64,000 nucleotides of DNA from Pohlia nutans (taxonomy: Eukaryota; Streptophyta; Bryopsida; Bryales; Mniaceae): the NCBI GenBank assembly GCA_022496805.1, contig CM040094.1:5665501-5729500 (forward strand). The letters run 5' to 3'. Shown piece after piece: positions 48,604 to 61,773 of the stretch. Every line of letters begins with the position of its first letter. Positions within the stretch are counted from its first letter, which is position 1. The notes under the pieces were generated by a model. The model was not told the origin of the DNA. It saw nothing but the letters and a program-made list of their open reading frames with translations, and did not search any database. Made by a program: the position numbers and the translations under genes.

Positions 48604-49143
48604 TTAACCTTCAAATGTCAAAAATGCCCCACAAGATTGGTTTGAGAGAATAATCAAGAAAAAAATGGAATTTCTCATCCAAAATTGAGATGAAATGATG
48701 CTCTGGAAAGGTGATGAAAAAACAAGGCTAAATATAACAATTATGCATGTTTTAGTAAATAATGAAATTGAAAAGAGAATTGGTGGGACGGAGGAAAGGG
48801 AGTCGGGTAGGTTGGAATGTCGATAGATATGAGAGCTGTTAGCGGAGGCCGGTGTTGTTCAACAATGATTATATATTTTTAATTTTTAATTTAATTTTAT
48901 TAATTTTATTAAAATTTAGATCCGGAATTGATGAGCCCACTAGAAAGCCGGAATTTCATTGTATTTTTTAAATATTTTTTTTTGAAATTATAATATTCAC
49001 TCCATTCATTATTTATAGAGGATTTGAGGAAATATTATTGGTTGTTCATGTTACTTAGAAGGCTAATGTTGGGGACAACTCTCTTAATTGTTTTTACTCC
49101 TTTGGGTTGCCCTACCAGAACCCTCTTGATGTTTAAGGGTTAA
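48604..49143 (+). mobile_element. probable TTAA element (540 bp)
   Basis: Ends TTAACCTTCAAATGTC and inverted TTAACCCTTAAACATC. The interior is unlike the 576-bp family. Confidence 0.5.
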
Positions 49144-51488
49144 CCAAAGTATTTGGGATTAATGTGTGATTTTGAGCTAAAGAAGAAAAACAATTTACAA
49201 ATCCGTCATTTAAGTTGCTATTAGTTACACACATTGCATTGAAATTGCAAATCCATAATTTGATATACCTTAAAAAAAAATTCACATAATATGAAATTGT
49301 TACATCAAATAAAGAATATACTACCTCTTCTTCTTTTTTTGGAAAGATTCTTTTGGCCCAGTAAAAAAATTGTTCATTTTATAATGGCAAAATGGAGTAT
49401 ACCAAGTGGAAAACATTCAAGTTCAACTACACGGACATATGCTATGTCTTTATTAGGTTAGTTATAATTATTTATTTATTTGTTTTTGTGTTTCTAATTT
49501 TGTTTCTTTTCTTTTCTTTCATACTTCTAGTATAGACATTATAAATATAATCAATTAAAATTAGAAACTATTGATATTATGTCTAGAATAAATTAAAAAA
49601 TTGCATAAAAATTTTGAGTAAATTGTTCACCAACCAATAGACTCAAAAGAATTTTATACAAATGTGAAAGGACTTTAAACTACCCTTGAGGAGTGCTAGA
49701 GGTGCTAGAGGTGAGATCAAGAGTTCAAATCCCCACATGTTCAAAGTCTCTTCCAAACGATCTACCTTATTCAACCTTTGAAATGTGCCTTGGAGATTAT
49801 TCCCGTTATGTGCCAAAAAGCTAAACAAATAAAAAAATAAAAATTGTACAAATGAAAATTACAAGACATAGTGATAAAGTTCAATATTTAGATAGAAATC
49901 AATTGATAAATTCCTTATTATCAATTTAACCCTTGAAAGCCTGAGGCATATTGGACAAAACTTAGATGTGTTATAATATGTGTAGTCCACATGTTTGATG
50001 AAGTTTGGTTCAATAAACAAAATGTAGGGCATCATCTCTAATAAATATTCATCTATATTGTCAAATTTCTAATTATAACACTAGGGCTACGCAATGCTAT
50101 GCACAACCGTCGACGAAAATCATAATCTATCATGTCCTTTGGTACAAACTCCATATTTTTTTATATTTTTTAATTTGAATATAAATTAAAATATTTCACA
50201 ATGAAGTGTCTATTGCGGCACTCGCCAGAGAAGTGTGAAGGGTGACTGAGTTACACTCTTGAATTTCTCACATTTAGGAAGTAAATAAATAAATGTATAT
50301 TTAGATGTATATTTAGGAAGTTGCAAGTGAGGCTAGGTTGACGACCACCACCACCACCACGCCTACGCCTACGCCTACGCCTACGCCTTCCGATTCCCTT
50401 TGTAATTTTCTTGGGTAAAAACCCTCTCCGAGTACCTCGTCGATGAAATTAAAGTAAAGTTAAAAACAAAGTTACTCGTTTTTTGGATGATGGTTTGCAG
50501 TGTGTAAATTTGAAAATTGCTTGAAGACCACTTTGTGAAAAAAATTCCAAAAAAATCAAAACTAACAAGTAAGAAATGAAAGGTGTTCATATAAAAATGA
50601 AATAAAATAAAATTTACACAAAAAATGAATGAAGTCGATCTTTGCTTTTGTTTTTAAAATATGTTCATTGATTTTAAAATATTGTTTGAAATAACTTTTG
50701 CAATAACCTTCTGAATAGCTATCTATATAACCTTTCAAACAACCTTTCAAGTTTTCAACTCCAACTTCAATCTCTTGCATATAAAATGTGGTTCTTTTAA
50801 AATTTACTTTAAATATCTTATTTGCAAATCTCTTACTTTGGGATATTGAAGATCATATTGTATTTGTATGACCATCAAATTTTTCGCCATCAATTCTAAT
50901 TATCCTAAAAGACTTTAATGCTCGTAATTCAACATGATCGCGTTATTGAACATTGATAGTAAGTTTTTGCACTTAAACACTCTCATTTTATAATTGCATA
51001 TCTTATAAATAAGATTCTTTAGTGGATTGCAAATACAATCAATATGGATGAGCAATTGGATTCTAATCTTCCCTTCAACCATTGAAACTCTTCAACATTA
51101 CTTCCAAGTTTTCCATCGTTGATTCTTATAGTATTAAAGGATGATAATATTCAAAATTTTAGCCCTCAAATTGAACATTGCAAGTTGACTTTGATTATAA
51201 TAAATTTGTATACTTAAAATTCATTTATTATATAGCTTCCTAGTTGGAATCTTTCGTGAATTGTAAGTACAATTTAGAAGGACTAACATTGTGAGTTCTA
51301 GTCTTTCTTAAAACCATTGAAACTCTTCAACACCAACTTCCATGATCTTAGCCATTGAACTTTTCAACATGAACTTCCAAATTGTGCATTGGCAAAATGC
51401 TTTAGGATTTAATATTCTTTCAACTTCATTCTTTTTAGACTTGACCAAACATAACATTAAATTAAACTCATGTTCAATTCATTAACCC
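49144..51488. other. repeat-rich spacer, no gene recognised
   Basis: Contains a B-box-like GAGTTCAAATCCC (49721-49733) with an A-rich tail near 49825-49850, a likely SINE fragment. A TTAACCCTTGAAAG end sits at 49927. A microsatellite of ACC then GCCTAC units lies at about 50343-50388. No gene. Confidence 0.5.
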
Positions 51489-52064
51489 TTAACCCCTAAA
51501 CGTTCTCACCCTTTTCAGATTTGGCAGTAATTTGAAGATGCATTATAAAATGCAACTAAGAGGGATATTTTTAATTTGATGAATGAATAAAAGTTGTACA
51601 TTATGAATTTTAGATTCTATCCATACGGTTAGATTTGCGATTACTATCACCAATATTTGTGTATAAATTTTCAAACTTAAAATTTAGAGCTCTTTTGTAA
51701 TATGATTATGAATAAGAAATTGACAATCTAATAATGAATTTTTTTGGGATGGGTTGAAATGAAATACTCTAAGTGTAGTGATTTTTGGAGATTTTTTGGT
51801 TGCTTAATTTTAGTAGTTGACATTTTCAAAAGCACTTTTAGACTAAAATCTTTGCAATTTTGGGTGGAACACTACAACATGAAATGAGGCATAAAAGTTT
51901 CACAAATCATCGCCTTTCTAATCGGATCACAGATGCACGAAGCTAAGTTCCCATAAAAGTTTTAGTAAAAAATCCACGCTGCAAAAACTGCATGATGGAT
52001 GAGAAATTGGAGTTCAAATCCGTACATCATGCAAAATATGCATGGTTGGGCGGTTAGGGGTTAA
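51489..52064 (-). mobile_element. TTAA element (576 bp), left arm of a giant inverted repeat
   Basis: Reversed copy, from TTAACCCCTAAACG to GGTTAGGGGTTAA. Nearly identical, inverted, to 52248-52823. Subterminal palindrome ATGCATATTTTGCAT (in the right arm's orientation). Confidence 0.9.
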
Positions 52065-52247
52065 AGCGTTAGGAAAATTGCAATTCTGATAGATTTGAAG
52101 AATCCTACATTGGACTAGAAAGTAGAAAATAGCTCCCTGGATACTTTCTTAGTTGGGACCATTTTCATTTGAAATTAGGAACTAGGTGAAATTCAACACT
52201 TCATTGAAAAACAATCAAACATGGTTGCACCGTGGCTCCTTGCGTGC

Positions 52248-52823
52248 TTAACCCCTAACCGCCCAACCATGCATATTTTGCATGATGTACGGATTTGAAC
52301 TCCAATTTCTCATCCATCATGCAATTTTTGCAGCGTGGATTTTTTACTAAAACTTTTATGGGAACTTAGCTTCGTGCATCTGTGATCCGATTAGAAAGGC
52401 GATGATTTGTGAAACTTTTATGCCTCATTTCATGTTGTAGTGTTCCACCCAAAATTGCAAAGATTTTAGTCTAAAAGTGCTTTTGAAAATGTCAACTACT
52501 AAAATTAAGCAACCAAAAAATCTCCAAAAATCACTACACTTAGAGTATTTCATTTCGACCTATCCCAAAAAATTTCATTATTAGATTGTCAATTTCTTAT
52601 TCATAATCATATTACAAAAGAGCTCTAAATTTTAAGTTTGAAAATTTATACACAAATATTGGTGATAGTAATCGCAAATCTAACCGTATGGATAGAATCT
52701 AAAATTCATAATGTACAACTTTTATTCATTAATCAAATTAAAAATATCCCTCTTAATTGCATTTTATAATGCATCTTCAAATTACTGCCAAATCTGAAAA
52801 GGGTGAGAACATTTAGGGGTTAA
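52248..52823 (+). mobile_element. TTAA element (576 bp), right arm of a giant inverted repeat
   Basis: Forward copy, same length. I count about eight differences from the left arm over 576 bases; other family copies differ far more. The spacer is 183 bp (52065-52247). Confidence 0.9.
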
Positions 52824-55058
52824 TGTTCAAAGCCCTAAAATTGCAGAGAAAGAATTCCAATTGAATTCCTTTATATGTAAGCACGAGAAGCATGCCACTT
52901 ACATCTTTTTGTTCATAACTATTCTTTACACTTTTCCTTTTTTTGAAATACTATTTTAATAATTTTTGTAAACAGTATGGCTATTTCAAGAGATTTTTTT
53001 TAAGAAACCTTATAAATTTCAATTTTATTCAAATAATTATAAAAAGCTAAGTGTAAATTGATTTGTGAGTAAATTATATGAGAAAAATACCAAAAAAAAT
53101 ATAATAAAATTTAAAATGTGAGAAATTGATGAGGTTTAGGGTATATTACGGTATATATTTGTATTTATTTATTTTTTGAAATTTTATTTCCTTCTTAAAA
53201 ACTTGGATAACCATTTATTCCATTCAATGTAAGTCAAAATATGAACCATTTTAGAGTATGGAATGCTCCTACAAATTGAAAGTGAAAAAAATCTTCATAT
53301 ATTATTTTTTGGAAGAGGGGCAAGCACGGGTGCAAGTAATAACAAAGAAGAATATGACATGCTTTTTATATGAGGGAGACTTGTATGCGAGCGGTGAGTG
53401 GAGCGCAGAAAAAAGCTAAACTAAGAGCACAAAATTTTAAACATTTTTTAAACAATATTTTTAATTTTATTTTATTAACATTTCATTCTTTAAAACAATT
53501 GTATTTAAAAATTAATTCCAATTAGATTTTTGCCCGAACACCGAAAAAGCTCCTTAGAGGATCAATCATACACAACTAATGATTGCACTGCTCAATCATA
53601 CACAACTTCTAAATAATGCTCAACAGAAATACATGTACCAAGTGGGTACATGAGAGAGCTCATCTAGAATGTCCGCAGAGAGTACACCTAGTGCTAAGTG
53701 TTGTGGACTTCATTCCCCTGAGCTTGCAATGGAGCTTGCTTACTGCACATACTTACTACCGAATTCTGGTATTGCCGAATGTGACATTGCGAGAGGGGGT
53801 TCATTGTTCGTGTTCAAGGAATCAAGCAATGGATTTCGGTAGAGGTTGGTAGTCAATTCGGTGTTCAGTTTTCAGCTCTGGGAAGGGAGGAGATTATTTT
53901 CATCATCACTCTTGCAAGAACCAAACTCAGGTAATTAAACTGGGTGAAGAACTGGGTCAAGTGATTGTGTTACTCATCAGAAACCCTGATTCAGTAATGT
54001 GTTGGTCGAAATATGTCAGGGTCCAATGATGTGCATGGGAGTCTTCTGTGATCCAGTGTCGTTATGCTGAACAAAGAGTTGTAGTTCTCCAATCCATGGG
54101 TTTTTTCGGTTCTGATTTTCATTCTAGTTTTCTGGAATTCATGCAAAGAAAGAAACGAGATTCCTTTGCCTCAACGCTGTATTGTCCAGACAAATTGTAA
54201 CCGTCCTCAGCACAAAAGTTAGATTCCTTGAGTAAGCTAATGCGAAGTCCTATTGTGCACGAGTTCAAGTGCCGAGTTCTGGTATATGTCCAATGGTGAG
54301 CAGAGGAAGTTCGACAGCTAGTGCTACAGATTAGTTCTCGTCAATTTGTGTGTGACAGATGAGGTTAGGCACCCAACATTGCTGTACTACTTGAATGATC
54401 TAGTCAAGCTTTCCTACGAAATGATTTTAGGTGCAAGCAGACACGCTGCCGGCACCGGCAAAGGTTGGAATAGGAGGATTTATATTCTGGATGCGTTTTT
54501 TGGGTCATTTTACCGTCATTTTTCTAATTTTAAGACTCAATTTGCTGGTTTCTAATTTAATATTCTTGTCCAGTGAAGGGCAATCTGTCTAAAATATATT
54601 AATACAGGCAGGGCCCTTGCCGGCACTGGCATTGGCAGGTGTTTGGAGCTTCATTCTAAAAACATAGATGAGCATGTAACGGTCCGTCGATGGGGCTGAA
54701 AATGGTACAAGAATTCAGCTTATGGAATTAAGGTCGTTTGTTATGATACTGCGTTTGTTCCTAAACCAGCCTGCGTGTGTTCATGTGTTTCTTGAGATTG
54801 CAACCCCTGTAAGAAAATCTAAGCGAGCAGTAGATTCCAACTTATTGGAGATTGATTTCATTTGTTGTGTTGGAGAGTAGTGATTTGTTAGCACCAGAGC
54901 TTCGAATTCTTTTGCTACAACTGCTTGCGTTCTGGAGGAGAGTAGTGATTTGTTTGCATCAGAGCTTCGATCACTGCAAGTTGGATTTCTGCAAGTTTTG
55001 ATCAATGTAAGTTTTGATCACTGCGAGTAGGATGTCTGCAAGCTTTGATCGATCAATA
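52824..55058. other. no gene recognised; short repeats near the right end
   Basis: 52900-53560 is A+T-rich. 53600-55050 is more balanced, like transcribed DNA, but no frame joins. Near 54840-55050 words such as CAGAGCTTCGA, TTTTGATCA and TCTGCAAG repeat; the array continues after the inserted element at 55411. Confidence 0.45.
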
Positions 55059-55410
55059 GAGTTATCCGTAAAGTCCCTCAAAAGTGGGTGAGTGGACCAT
55101 AGTTTGAGTGGATAGTGACATTAATCCTCAAGAAAGAACATATATCAGGCACTGAAAAAAATTGTGGATGCAAACTTTGAAAGCACCAAAATCGGTGCTA
55201 AAGAACTTCTCACCCGAGTTTCTATAATTCATTTTCATACATGAAGGTCATTGCTAGCCCCTTTTCTGACATTAGATTCTCGCTATATATACTTGGACCG
55301 TCTCCACTCACCTATTCTTTTGATTTCCTAGAACTTCTCTCAATAGTTTTCGTTTCTCCAAATTTTAGTCAAACTAAGGCCCACTCAACCCTGTAGTTTA
55401 CGGATAACTC
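55059..55410. mobile_element. TA-flanked miniature element with GAGTTATCC ends (352 bp)
   Basis: Ends GAGTTATCCGTAAA and its exact complement, flanked by TA (55057-55058, 55411-55412). It interrupts an array whose unit GATCACTGC(A/G)AGTAGGATGT lies on both sides. Same end type as 41543-41851. Confidence 0.85.
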
Positions 55411-57393
55411 TAATGTATGCTTCGATCACTGCAAGTAGGATGTCTGCAAGCAAGATCGAGAGAGAAGCGCTGAAATATATCAACAAAGTTTGGTCAATTG
55501 GTTTGCTACTTCTGTCAAATACTGAATGTTGTTTATGTGAATTAATTGTGGATTGTAGTGAATCTAGTGATCAATCGGTCGAGTTTTTGCGCTGAAGGCC
55601 TTACCGTTTGATTATTGTTTAATTATTATTGATTAGTTGGTCAATCAATTAGCTGCTACTATGTTGGAAATATGAAATAATGAGTGATCTAGTCGGCCTC
55701 ATGGAGAGATTTATTTGCGATTGGGAGCTGAAAAATCTCATTTAAAATCAATCAAACATTTAAAAGCTTATGTGTATGTGTGTCTTCTTTGACTAGTTCT
55801 CGTTTTGGGGCTGTGAATGCATCCTTAGGCAGCCAATTTTTATCTTTTTTTCCCTCCATTGGTAGAGCAACACACACCTGGAATGTTGCCAGGTAAGGAA
55901 AAAATGGATAAAATCACCCATTCATGTATGCTTATCCAGTAACTTATCCATTTATCAAGCACTTTCATCCAAATAATATTGACAATTGTAGACTTTCTTT
56001 AAGGTGACTTCATCCATTATTTTGCTCATTCCAAAATCAAGTAAGATTTTGTAGAATTTGAAAAAGAGAAGATGGCTGTCAATTAGTTAGTGCTGACTGA
56101 ACTTGACTTTTCCAAGGCACTGACAAATTGTCTTGAAAACAGAGATAGCCTTGAAGGATTTTGGAATTCACCATCACATTATTCATTATTGAGTAACTTG
56201 GAGAACCATTGATTTTTTTGAAGAAATCATGTGTAAACCACTCTGATGGCGGGATGTTTACAAAATCAATGCAAAATAGGGGCGCATGTCTTCTATAACA
56301 TCTTCTAAAAAGTGGTAAGGGGAATGTTTAAGCATGTCATACATACTCATACATAAAATTATAAATCCTACGAACATCAATTCAACTTATTTTGAATTTT
56401 TCTTCGAACGTGAATTAAACATGAGAATGAATTTGAGCTGTATGTAACAAATTCCATCAGATTTTATATTTCATCAGCTATATATAGAAAAGATGTAGAT
56501 TTTGTATTTCATCAGCTATATGTAGAAAAGATGTAGAAATCTTGTCAAATATGATCGCCTCTTTTTAACCGTTGTGATTTTTCTATAGTGACTCAAAAAT
56601 TGGGGACCTATTTCTATTGAGAAGGGCAACACGAGTCCTCATCACTTTTCCAGGCTGCTAGTTCAATTTTAACAAAATATAGTCCAGTTTTAATGAAATA
56701 TGTGTTATATGATAGCTTTGCCCCTAAGTTTAAAAATGAATTAAAATTGAGCCCCTTCAAAATCAACAATGAATGAAATAGAAAGAAGTCAAGAGTTTAA
56801 ACATACATGTAGATTATCAAATAGAATTACACAACAACTTTCTACTTCAAATTGGTCAAGTGCTAGTTAGAAAACCATGCCTGTACTACTATGAAAACTT
56901 TTGTTTGCAAAAGGAAAAACAAAAGATTAAGACTGACAAAAATTGAAGTATGAAATTGATACGGACAAGTCTTAGAAAAGTAATGAGAAGAATAATGAAA
57001 AAAGAAGATAAATGAAAAAATAATGAGCGATAAAGTTAAAGACAAATGAAGAAAAAAAATAGAAGATAGAATTAAATGAGATAGATACACATTCTAGTTT
57101 GTTGTACAGTGACATCGTCTTGACGTGAGCCCTAAATGGTGCTTATAGATGAGGTTGACTATAATTATTTGAGCTTATCAACAGTGAAAACATGTTTGTG
57201 CAGTCCATTACTAGAATGAAATTCCACTATTATAGAAATTAATTTTATATCATATACTAAAAATAGTATATAAGTTGTGAAAAAACCTCACGGTTATGAG
57301 GGGAGATTGATCTCAAGAAGGTTTAACAAATGTCTATTTTTTGCTCTTCAATCACCGCTTTCTACTCTCCACTCTCTGTTCATTGCTCACATA
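55411..57393. other. no gene recognised
   Basis: Spacer with A+T-rich tracts. A duplicated ATTTCATCAGCTATAT(A/G)TAGAAA word occurs at 56467-56530. No coding frame is credible. Confidence 0.45.
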
Positions 57394-57533
57394 CACTAGT
57401 AGAAAATTAAGGTGGCACTGTCGAGGGATATGCATACGCTTAAATATGTTGTCTACATACCGGTTCTCTTTCCGCTTGTCATTGCGAGCAAAATTGCTAC
57501 GCTTAGGCAGCGACGTATGCACAAATGCCTAGA

Positions 57534-57895
57534 ATTACAAATGCACTACAAGGATGTGTGCACAAGTGTACAATTTACGCCTAGGGTTACAAGGTGCATA
57601 CATGCACTTGTAGTTGCCTACAAAATCCGAGCAGGTGGGTGTTGTCTACACTCAAGTATCTAGGGTTACAATTGCTCATTTGCCTAGGATTACAAGTACA
57701 CAAATGCACAACAAGTGCACTGGTTCCTAGGGTTACAAGCTTACAAGTGCACAACGCGCCTAGAGTTACAAGTGCATACATGTTTGTGCACACCTTCACT
57801 TTCAACATAACCCAAAGTCAAAGCGAATCTAGGGTTACAAGTGCAAAGTTACAAGTGCAGAGAGATTCTAGGGTTGCAACTGCATAAGTGCACTT
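57534..57895. repeat. array of CTAGGGTTACAAGTGCA motifs
   Basis: At least eight versions of CTAG(G/A)(G/A)TTACAA(G) followed by TGCA(C) occur at irregular spacing, with some in inverse form (GCACTTGTAG). Another lies at 58252-58265. The arrangement resembles the transposase-binding subterminal region of CACTA elements. Confidence 0.75.
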
Positions 57896-58694
57896 GTAGT
57901 ACTCAGAGAAATTGACTGAGGTGCAAAAACCTAAAGAATGGTCATGCCTTTAGGAGAATTTTAGGGTCCCAAAGGGGCCCTGTAAGACAGCCCGTGGTAG
58001 GTGAACCGGCTGCCCAATTACCCCTCTTCATGATAACCCGCTGACAACGTCGGAAGCCGGAGTGCTGGCAGTGCTGGCAGTGTTGACAGTGCTAGCAGCG
58101 CCGATTCGCTTGACCCATGAAACTGCAATGTTGACACCATGGTCACACCATTGGTGCTAGCGTGTAAAGTGCACGGTTTTGCCTCAAATTTTTAGCACGT
58201 GCTAAAGGCAAAGGCCCCTTTGTGACCCCAGATTTCTCTTAATGTCTTGCTAGGATTACAAGTGCATAAACATGTAGTGCTCAAAATTGTCTGAGTTCCC
58301 CCTAGTCATAATTCTTCTGACTCCCCGTAGTCATTCTTTCCAAACAGTTTACTTGATTTGTAACTATCTGTAGTCACGTCCCAAGCATTGTGACTCCCTT
58401 GAGTCATAATCTCAAGACATTGTGACTCACTTGAGTCACGTTCTAACATTGTATTTAACTCAAGTTGTAATTTTGTGACTTTGCATGTTTATATATGAAC
58501 TCTCGTTCATACTCATAACACGTTTTTTTTTCCTATGTTTTTGTGAAGTCATAAACAATCATTGATTCAATGACTGTGGATGGCATATCACATATATGCA
58601 CTAAATTCAATATTATGTAAAGGGGCATGCTAACAATTCAACCTTTAACAACCTGGAATAGTGTGGTGCTCTCGACGGATCCTATTGTTAGGAG

Positions 58695-60968
58695 ATGGAC
58701 AATATATTAGGAAATTTGATAAAAGAAGTTGCTAATCTGTCAAATGATATATAAGTGAAAGTATTCCATACAATCGCTACTTTCCCAACAATTACGTCAT
58801 CAATTTTGGAAATGACTTTGAATGAACTTACGGGTGTTTTTGAAAGCAGGTGTGGCGTGCCTCTGGAAGAGCCTGACAAAACTGAAGAGCAAGGAGGCGG
58901 CAAGGGTGTAGGCACCGTGAAACCGACGTTGGTAGGGTGCACCCGAGATTTACAGAAAAAACAACTTGTAGAGGCTGAGAGTGGCGACGACGACGACGAC
59001 GGGGACAAACACGCAGAAGAAGAGGTATTTGAGGAGGAGCCGTCCAAAACAAGAAGGCAGAAGGCAAGAACACAAACCTGCCGTGCCATTTCTTAGTTGT
59101 GCCTTACCATACTCATAGTTGAGCATTTGCTTGTTTATGGTAGTCATTGGTATTGCTTGTGATTGTATTGAAATCATGTGAACCAACATATGGCTTGTTC
59201 TAATCATAATGATGTAAATTGACGGCTTAAAGCTATTCACGGGATTTTGGTGACTATTCTATGGACTCATCTATAGAGGTTTATCTCCCCTTTCATGCAG
59301 GGGGTGCAACAAAATCCAGATCAACCTAGGTCATTGCCGTTGGACCATTGTCAAAAAAAGAAAAATATGGCTTCATCAACAAGGTTTAAAAGCACGATCA
59401 ACATTGACGAGGAGAACTTCTTGTCCGAAGATATGCATGATACACTCTTGGGGGCTGAATGGGACGACGACAACGAAGAAGAGTACAATGCAGAGGAAGA
59501 CGAGGGCGGTCCAAGCTACAATCGTTGCACTAAACTCCTTGATGAGCTCGAGTTGCGAGAATTGTCCATTTTGAGGCGCATGGCCAAAAAGGGCGCAAAT
59601 CCAATACAATTACGAGAGAAGTTGCAGAAACTTGGCTCCACAATGTGGAATGAAGTTAGAGATTGCGAGGACGGCCCATCGTTGCATCAGCAATCAAAGT
59701 TAAAGCATCTGAAGAGGAACCTGAAGAAATCAAATGACAAAGATTTAAGAATGGGCGGTGGAGGTCGCTTGTGGGTTCAAGTGGATAGAATGGGATGTCC
59801 TACGGGGCAACATAGGCCTAATTGGTTGACCAAACTACGAGGCTATTCCCGTGATTTGGACTGGAGCGTGGACAATTTTAGGGCGCATCCTCGACCGCTT
59901 TTGATGGCAATCAAGAAAAAAATGGCGGCGCAGTTTGAATATCGGGGCGGACTAGGCGATGTTCTAGAGGGGGTATTCTTCAAAATACTGCGGCAACAAA
60001 TGCGGACAAGGAGGTCGAACATAAAGAAGTTGATCGAGAACGGTAGTCCGCTCCCACCGTATGTGAAAAAACAACATATGAAGAACTTCAAGAAGTTGAT
60101 AGCAAGGGCAGACAAGATTGCAGAGGCGTCGCGGATGAAGGCTGTGCGGCAATCCGTGCAGAACTTGTCCTACTCCAAACGATCTGAAGGAGAAGTGAGA
60201 TCGCAGCTTGTAAGTAACATCTAAAAACATGATTATGTATATGATGTTGATATGGCTATGTAGAAACACGTGACTTCATGCAGTCATATTTGCGGGGTTA
60301 TATGACTGTAGATATTGCGTCATGTGACTCCCTCCATTCATATATAGGAAAATGCTGGTGATATGACTCTGCACACTCATGTCATTCCTTGCAGTCACAT
60401 TGGGGAAGTCATATAACTCTGTGAACTCACATATGAAAATCACATGTTCTCCTAGCATGAGAGCCGTCGTTGTCGCTCAGATTGGAGTGGTGAATATTGA
60501 TCCCTTCCCAAATTTTTCATCGATGGACCATTGCTTCTCTTATAGGCAGCAGATTCGGATCGTCCCCCCATGCAGTTGGAAATCAAAACCGAGGTTGCAG
60601 CACCAGGGAAATCAGGGCAAAACCGCTTGTCATTTTCAAAAAGGGTAGTTTCAAATGCTAAGGGGGGAAATAGAGGCCTCACAGCGGTGCAAAGCAAGCC
60701 CTATAACTTTCAAGATAGTGTACAGGGGGAGTTGGAGTACATGAAGGCTATGATGAAGCAGCTTCTTCAGGAGGTCCAGAAACAAAACACGGGAGGGACA
60801 CCACTTGAAGTGGGCACCACATGGTTGAAAGACGCGTGTGCGTATAAATTGGTGTCGGTAGAAGAAGTTGTCGCCATCCGCGAACCAGTGTGGGCAACAA
60901 CAGTCACTACTCAGAACGCTGATGTAAGCAATGCACGCGCAACTCAGGTAGCGGATGTGTCATTTCAG
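58695..60968 (+). pseudogene. plant En/Spm-type transposase-related gene (Transposase_24-like), early stop
   Basis: Exons 58695-59024, 59301-60209 and 60546-60968 join in phase 0 at GT-AG sites. Exon 1 has TAA at 58752-58754 after 19 codons, then an acidic stretch. Exon 2 holds a highly acidic segment, a charged helical part and a region with the pattern of the plant Ptta/En/Spm transposase domain (Transposase_24). That region has a short WVQVDRMGCPTG strand motif, a W-S-x5-R segment, a helical KKKM part and a basic end (FKKLIARADKIAEASR). Exon 3 has a coiled-coil-like part (YMKAMMKQLLQEVQKQ). No DDE catalytic domain is visible. Translation could start at the ATG at 58812, beyond the stop. 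The 3' end is undefined: 60968 is a good donor but no next exon was found. Confidence 0.55.
60230..60440. repeat. AGTCATAT/ATATGACT motif cluster
   Basis: About seven GTCATAT, ATATGACT or AGTCACAT words in both orientations fill the second intron. Similar GTGACT/AGTCAC words occur at 58310-58470 and 61085-61180, before and after the gene. Possible binding sites for the element's own protein. Confidence 0.55.
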
Positions 60969-61443
60969 GTTTGTGCACTTGTGTATGCCCCAACCACCGT
61001 ATATATTCACATGACTGATGTCCAAAGCGACTCGTTTGTAATGATTAGACCCAATCACCACGCACGTCATCCTCTTTCGGCTCCTTGTCAGTCATATTTT
61101 GGGATTTTTGAGGCGATTTTATGACTAAGTGTAGTCACAAAACATGTGTTTTGTTGTAGTGACTATTTTTAGTCGTTAAAATTTTTCAACTATATAATCT
61201 AAGTAAAATAATTATATCATATTATTATATCTTTAGACTAATTTGGATAGTACATACTAGAATTAGTCTGAGGATTTGTAAAACAATTGGACTAATTGTG
61301 GCTCTCAAACCAAAGATGATAATGGGTGTACTAGAATTCAATCAATGACGCTATAAAAGAGATTCACTTGAATAAATTCCAAAAATCCATAAGAGCTCTA
61401 TGTATATTCATAATCATTCTTGACATGAAAACAAATCCTATAT

Positions 61444-61773
61444 TTAACCCCTAAACGTATTGATCCTTTGAAAACTAGTAGATGCTAGCCTCACAGATAG
61501 ATATTAGCATGGCTCAGATGTACATGAGGTGTACATGAGAGGACCATTACAAGCATAAAACCTACCTAACAAATTTGACATACTTGTAGTTGGAGGCCTC
61601 TCCATTATTATAGACAACTCTTCATCAGAAGAGATCTATTGTAATTAGTAGAGAATTTAATAGTCTTATAAAGGTGAATTGGATGAAAGTCATCCAAAAT
61701 TGTATGAGAAATTTGTAAGGCTTTGAATCTGTTTGTGATCTAGTTTCTGAATGTTGGGACGTTTAGGGGTTAA
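61444..61773. mobile_element. short TTAA element (330 bp)
   Basis: Ends TTAACCCCTAAACGT and inverted TTAACCCCTAAACGT are identical for 15 bases, but the interior is unlike the 576-bp family; a deletion derivative or a cousin. Confidence 0.8.

Larger units (their letters stand above)
57394..61161 (+). mobile_element. candidate CACTA transposon, left end clear, right end uncertain
   Basis: Left end CACTAGTAGAAAATTAAGG matches the miniature at 15557. It is followed by an array of subterminal motifs (57534-57895) and a three-exon gene with a plant En/Spm-related domain. CACTA elements carry such motif arrays near their ends. The word TTTTGTTGTAGTG (61149-61161) is the complement of another CACTA-type end but does not pair with the left end, so the right boundary may lie elsewhere. 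The 3 bases before the left end are ATA. No TNPD-type transposase was seen. Confidence 0.5.

Noticed and set aside
53616..55595. Several 60-80 codon frames in a more G+C-rich stretch as a gene
   Set aside because: No domain, no consistent splice chain, and internal repeats dominate.
58688..59089. 133-codon serine-rich minus-strand frame
   Set aside because: It is the complement of the acidic exon of the transposase-related gene, whose splice phases fit the plus strand.
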